Shown here piece by piece: positions 61,772 to 64,000 of a DNA stretch of 64,000 nucleotides. The notes under the pieces are model-generated. The model saw only the letters and a program-made list of their open reading frames with translations, made no database searches and was not told where the DNA came from. The position numbers and the translations under genes are program-made. Positions within the stretch are counted from its first letter, which is position 1, and the number at the start of each line of letters is the position of its first letter. Source of the DNA: Flavobacterium fryxellicola (lineage in GTDB: Bacteria > Bacteroidota > Bacteroidia > Flavobacteriales > Flavobacteriaceae); contig NZ_FRDK01000002.1 in NCBI RefSeq assembly GCF_900143245.1, positions 372,001 through 436,000 on the forward strand, written 5' to 3'.

Positions 61772-62395
61772 ATGCACGAAGGGCTAAAAAAGTATATAGC
61801 TAGCAGAACTGTCATTGATGAAGAGGAAATGGACTTGATGTGTTCCTTTTTTACACCTTTGCAAACAAAGCGGAATGAAATCTTGGTTCGTTATCAGGAA
61901 ATGGGTTAAGAGTATTATTTTGTAAATAGGGGCTGCATTAGACTTTTTACAATTAAGAAAGAAGGAACGGAAACCTCCCGCTTTTTTGCTTTTGAAGGTG
62001 GTTTCGGAACGGCTTTACCTAGTTTTATCGATCAGCAACACGCTTTAGAATATTTACAAACTATTGAAAAATCTGCGTTGTTGGTTATTTCAAGAACTGA
62101 CTTTTATCATCTTGTAGCAACACTACCTGAATTTGCAGTACGCTACAGAGAAATTCTTGAATTAGGTTTTATAATGACTCAAAAACGCATTTATGGTTTT
62201 CAGGGCTTTGATGCCTTGGAAAAAGTTAAATGGATTATAACCAACCAACCGCATTTTTTATTACGTGTCTCCAATAAAATGGCCGCTTCGTATTCAGAAA
62301 TTCCTCCTTCTACTATAAGCAAAATAAAACCGACCCTAAATCAGCTTGCTTATTGTATTTTTGTACCGGTAGGATTTAAATACAACGAGGTCTAA
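61772..62395 (+). pseudogene. Crp/Fnr-family regulator with one nonsense codon
   Basis: The frame from ATG 61772 (MHEGLKKYIASRTVIDEEEM) is stopped by TAA at 61907-61909. It then continues unchanged as EYYFVNRGCIRLFTIKKEGT, SRFFAFEGGFGTALPSFIDQ, the effector beta-roll and central helix, and a C-terminal helix-turn-helix (NKMAASYSEIPPSTISKIK). Apart from that codon it is a normal 207-residue Crp-like activator. It ends 17 bases before the rhodanese gene. The N-terminal third and the C-terminal piece would not work separately. Confidence 0.85.
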
Positions 62396-62412
62396 TCTCA
62401 AAACATAAAAAA

Positions 62413-62697
62413 ATGGAAGTAGCCAAAATAATTAATGAAAAAAGAGGAACTATTGTCGATGTGCGTTCTTATGATGAATTCATGGGTGGTCATGTTGTAG
62501 GATCTATTAATATTCCACTGAATGAAATACCCCATAGAATGCAGGAAATACAAGAATTAAAAGCACCATTAGTGGTCTGTTGTGCCTCTGGAAATAGAAG
62601 CGGACAAGCACAAGTTTTTCTGACGGCACATGGAATCGAAAGTTACAATGGTGGCTCTTGGCTGGATGTGAATTACCTTCAAGCTCAATCTGAATAA
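62413..62697 (+). CDS. Rhodanese-domain sulfurtransferase
   Basis: The 94-residue protein is a single rhodanese domain: TIVDVRSYDEFMGGHVVGSI, NIPLNEIP and the active loop VVCCASGNRSGQA with the catalytic Cys in CASGNRSG. It likely handles persulfide sulfur in the cytoplasm. In flavobacteria single rhodaneses often follow a Crp-like regulator gene, as here. Confidence 0.9.
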   Translation: MEVAKIINEKRGTIVDVRSYDEFMGGHVVGSINIPLNEIPHRMQEIQELKAPLVVCCASGNRSGQAQVFLTAHGIESYNGGSWLDVNYLQAQSE

Positions 62698-63108
62698 CGG
62701 AAAAAGTAGGCTAGAAAATTAAACAGTAGCAGTACCAAAGTAAACAATTCTTGTCTTTAAAATTAGCAGTTATTTACAGTACATATTTTGGCCAAACTAT
62801 CGGTTTGATTACTAATGCACAGTCATCTACGCATACTAGAACTTATTAATCCTTGTACACGCTCTAGGTGTATTCAGGAAATTCAAGTAATTTGGCAAAA
62901 AGCATTTAACATGAAAGGGCTGTGCTGTACTGTATGTTAGTGCCAGATGAAGTAATCAGCCATACAAAATTAGAAGACAAAAGGTTCGTTTCAGAACTTT
63001 AAATAATACAAATCTTATTTATAATTAGTTAATTAACAGTTATTTAAAGCTTAATATGTTTAATTTTATTGCACTTAAAAGTTAAGTAAACATTGGATAG
63101 GAGAACCT
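62698..63108. other. Gene-poor spacer
   Basis: A 41-codon frame (62815-62940; MHSHLRILELINPCTRSRCI...) has a paired-Cys look but no other support, and may be a relic. The rest is AT-rich. A purine-rich AGGAG at 63099-63103 lies close to the next start. Confidence 0.35.
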
Positions 63109-63726
63109 ATGAATTCGATTGTTTCTCTTGTAAAATTAATCTTAAAAACTACCGTTATGAGAACCGCAATTAGTAAAAACGAAAGTATTAAAGGTACTGC
63201 AAAAGGAGAAACCAACTCGACACATGGATTACGAGATTTATTTGAAGTTGGATTAAAAGATATTTACTGGGCGGAAAAAGTATTGACTAAAACCTTACCC
63301 AGAATGATGAAAAATGCGTCATCACCAGAACTAGTTAACTCTCTGAAAAATCAGCTGAATGAAACGCAGGAGCATGTAGCTCGCCTCGAGAAAATATTTG
63401 AAACCACTGGCGTTGCAGCTACAGCCAAAAAATGTGAAGCCATGGGCGGCATATTGAAAGAAACTAATAGTCTCATTAAACAAACCAATCACGGAGTAGT
63501 TCGCGATGCCGGAATTATTGCAGCAGACCAAAAAGTAAAGCATTATGAAATTGCGACGTATGGCACATTGCATGCGTATGCAAAAACATTAGGTGAAAAC
63601 AAAGTGGCCAGCTTACTAGCGATGAGTCTGGATGAAGAAAAAAAAACAGACGCTGCATTAAGTGAAATTGCGATGTCACAGATCAACAGGCTAGCCCACA
63701 AGGCTACTGCAATAACCAACACATAG
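63109..63726 (+). CDS. Ferritin-like DUF892 (YciE/YciF) protein
   Basis: The protein (205 residues, or 189 if ATG 63157 is used) is a four-helix ferritin-like stress protein. The signature helix is LRDLFEVGLKDIYWAEKVLT, followed by LKNQLNETQEHVARLEKIFE, AADQKVKHYEIATYGTLHAY and MSLDEEKKTDAALSEIA, with Glu/His at the usual di-metal positions. ATG 63109 has an AGGAG-like sequence six bases upstream, rare in this phylum, so I kept it, although family members usually lack the added hydrophobic start. Such genes are commonly induced by osmotic or oxidative stress. Confidence 0.85.
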   Translation: MNSIVSLVKLILKTTVMRTAISKNESIKGTAKGETNSTHGLRDLFEVGLKDIYWAEKVLTKTLPRMMKNASSPELVNSLKNQLNETQEHVARLEKIFETTGVAATAKKCEAMGGILKETNSLIKQTNHGVVRDAGIIAADQKVKHYEIATYGTLHAYAKTLGENKVASLLAMSLDEEKKTDAALSEIAMSQINRLAHKATAITNT

Positions 63727-63769
63727 GAATATGATTTTACAAGCGAATAGAAATTTATAGTTCTTTTAA

Positions 63770-63800
63770 AAAAAGAGAGCCCGCAATAGGCGGGCTTTCT
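63770..63800 (+). terminator. Rho-independent terminator between convergent genes
   Basis: AGCCCGC pairs with GCGGGCT around a five-base loop; flanked by an A run before and a TTTCT stretch after, so it may serve both directions. Confidence 0.75.
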
Positions 63801-63854
63801 AATGAATTATAATTTCTCCTTGAAATAAAATCTTGTTTAAAAAAAAGACAGGCG

Positions 63855-64000
<146 letters not shown>

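Noticed and set aside
10137-62395. TAA read as a sense codon (altered genetic code)
   Set aside because: secA, infC, dnaB and other essential genes end in stop codons as expected and contain no internal TAA; only non-essential genes are interrupted.

Overview
The window reads as a chromosomal segment of a Flavobacterium-like member of the Bacteroidota. Supporting signs are low G+C, clear SD sites being rare, promoters of the TTG-N19/20-TAnnTTTG type, lipoproteins with short Bacteroidota-style lipoboxes, an oversized SecA (1113 aa), DUF2795 and DUF3810 genes, and intergenic hairpin elements that I recognise from flavobacterial genomes. A DUF3494 ice-binding lipoprotein suggests a cold-living species. 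I see no rRNA, tRNA or CRISPR array.

Layout. 1-4.9 kb: end of an ATP-grasp gene, cobalamin adenosyltransferase, DUF2795 gene, secA. 5-13.2 kb: an accessory region with three genes (PD-(D/E)XK/DUF4268 protein, AbiTii protein, DUF6544 membrane protein). Each is bracketed by its own complementary GTT...AAC ends, as in integron gene cassettes. The region also holds an IS1182 remnant, a tandem array of REP-like hairpins, a three-copy ~80 bp repeat, an SDR gene with one nonsense codon, a thioredoxin-like gene, a DUF4177 gene and a decayed exported protein. 13.3-26.3 kb: two LVIVD-type lipoproteins, TrmH-like methyltransferase, sirtuin, purB, a CPA2 antiporter, a KefG-KefB pair, pepD, a DUF433/DUF5615 toxin-antitoxin pair and a DUF3810 protease-like protein. 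26.3-33.8 kb: a 21 bp tandem repeat, NDH-2, a decayed lipoprotein, an ECF sigma factor with a membrane partner, and thrS-infC-rpmI-rplT. 33.8-39.3 kb: a wrecked TPR histidine kinase beside its intact response regulator, several unknown small genes and a secreted EEP-family nuclease.

39.3-45.7 kb: a cyanophycin locus: isoaspartyl peptidase and cyanophycinase on the minus strand, divergent from cyanophycin synthetase, followed by a secreted protein of the family often named 'asparagine synthetase B'. 45.8-49.2 kb: small membrane protein, DUF547 protein and a four-gene two-component operon. 49.4-55.3 kb: dnaB, accA, EamA transporter, LptG/YjgP-type permease, tgt. 55.5-64 kb: ice-binding protein, a truncated HxlR regulator facing a VOC/MRJP-family operon, an esterase, a Crp-like gene with one nonsense codon followed by a rhodanese, a DUF892 ferritin-like protein and the end of an Old Yellow Enzyme.

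Three themes recur. First, five genes are decayed, and several are broken only by single nonsense codons. Second, intergenic space is rich in structured repeats: REP-like hairpins, two flavobacterial hairpin element types, and short word repeats private to each spacer. Third, the cassette-like block at 5.2-9.2 kb carries candidate defence functions and is the most novel-looking system here.
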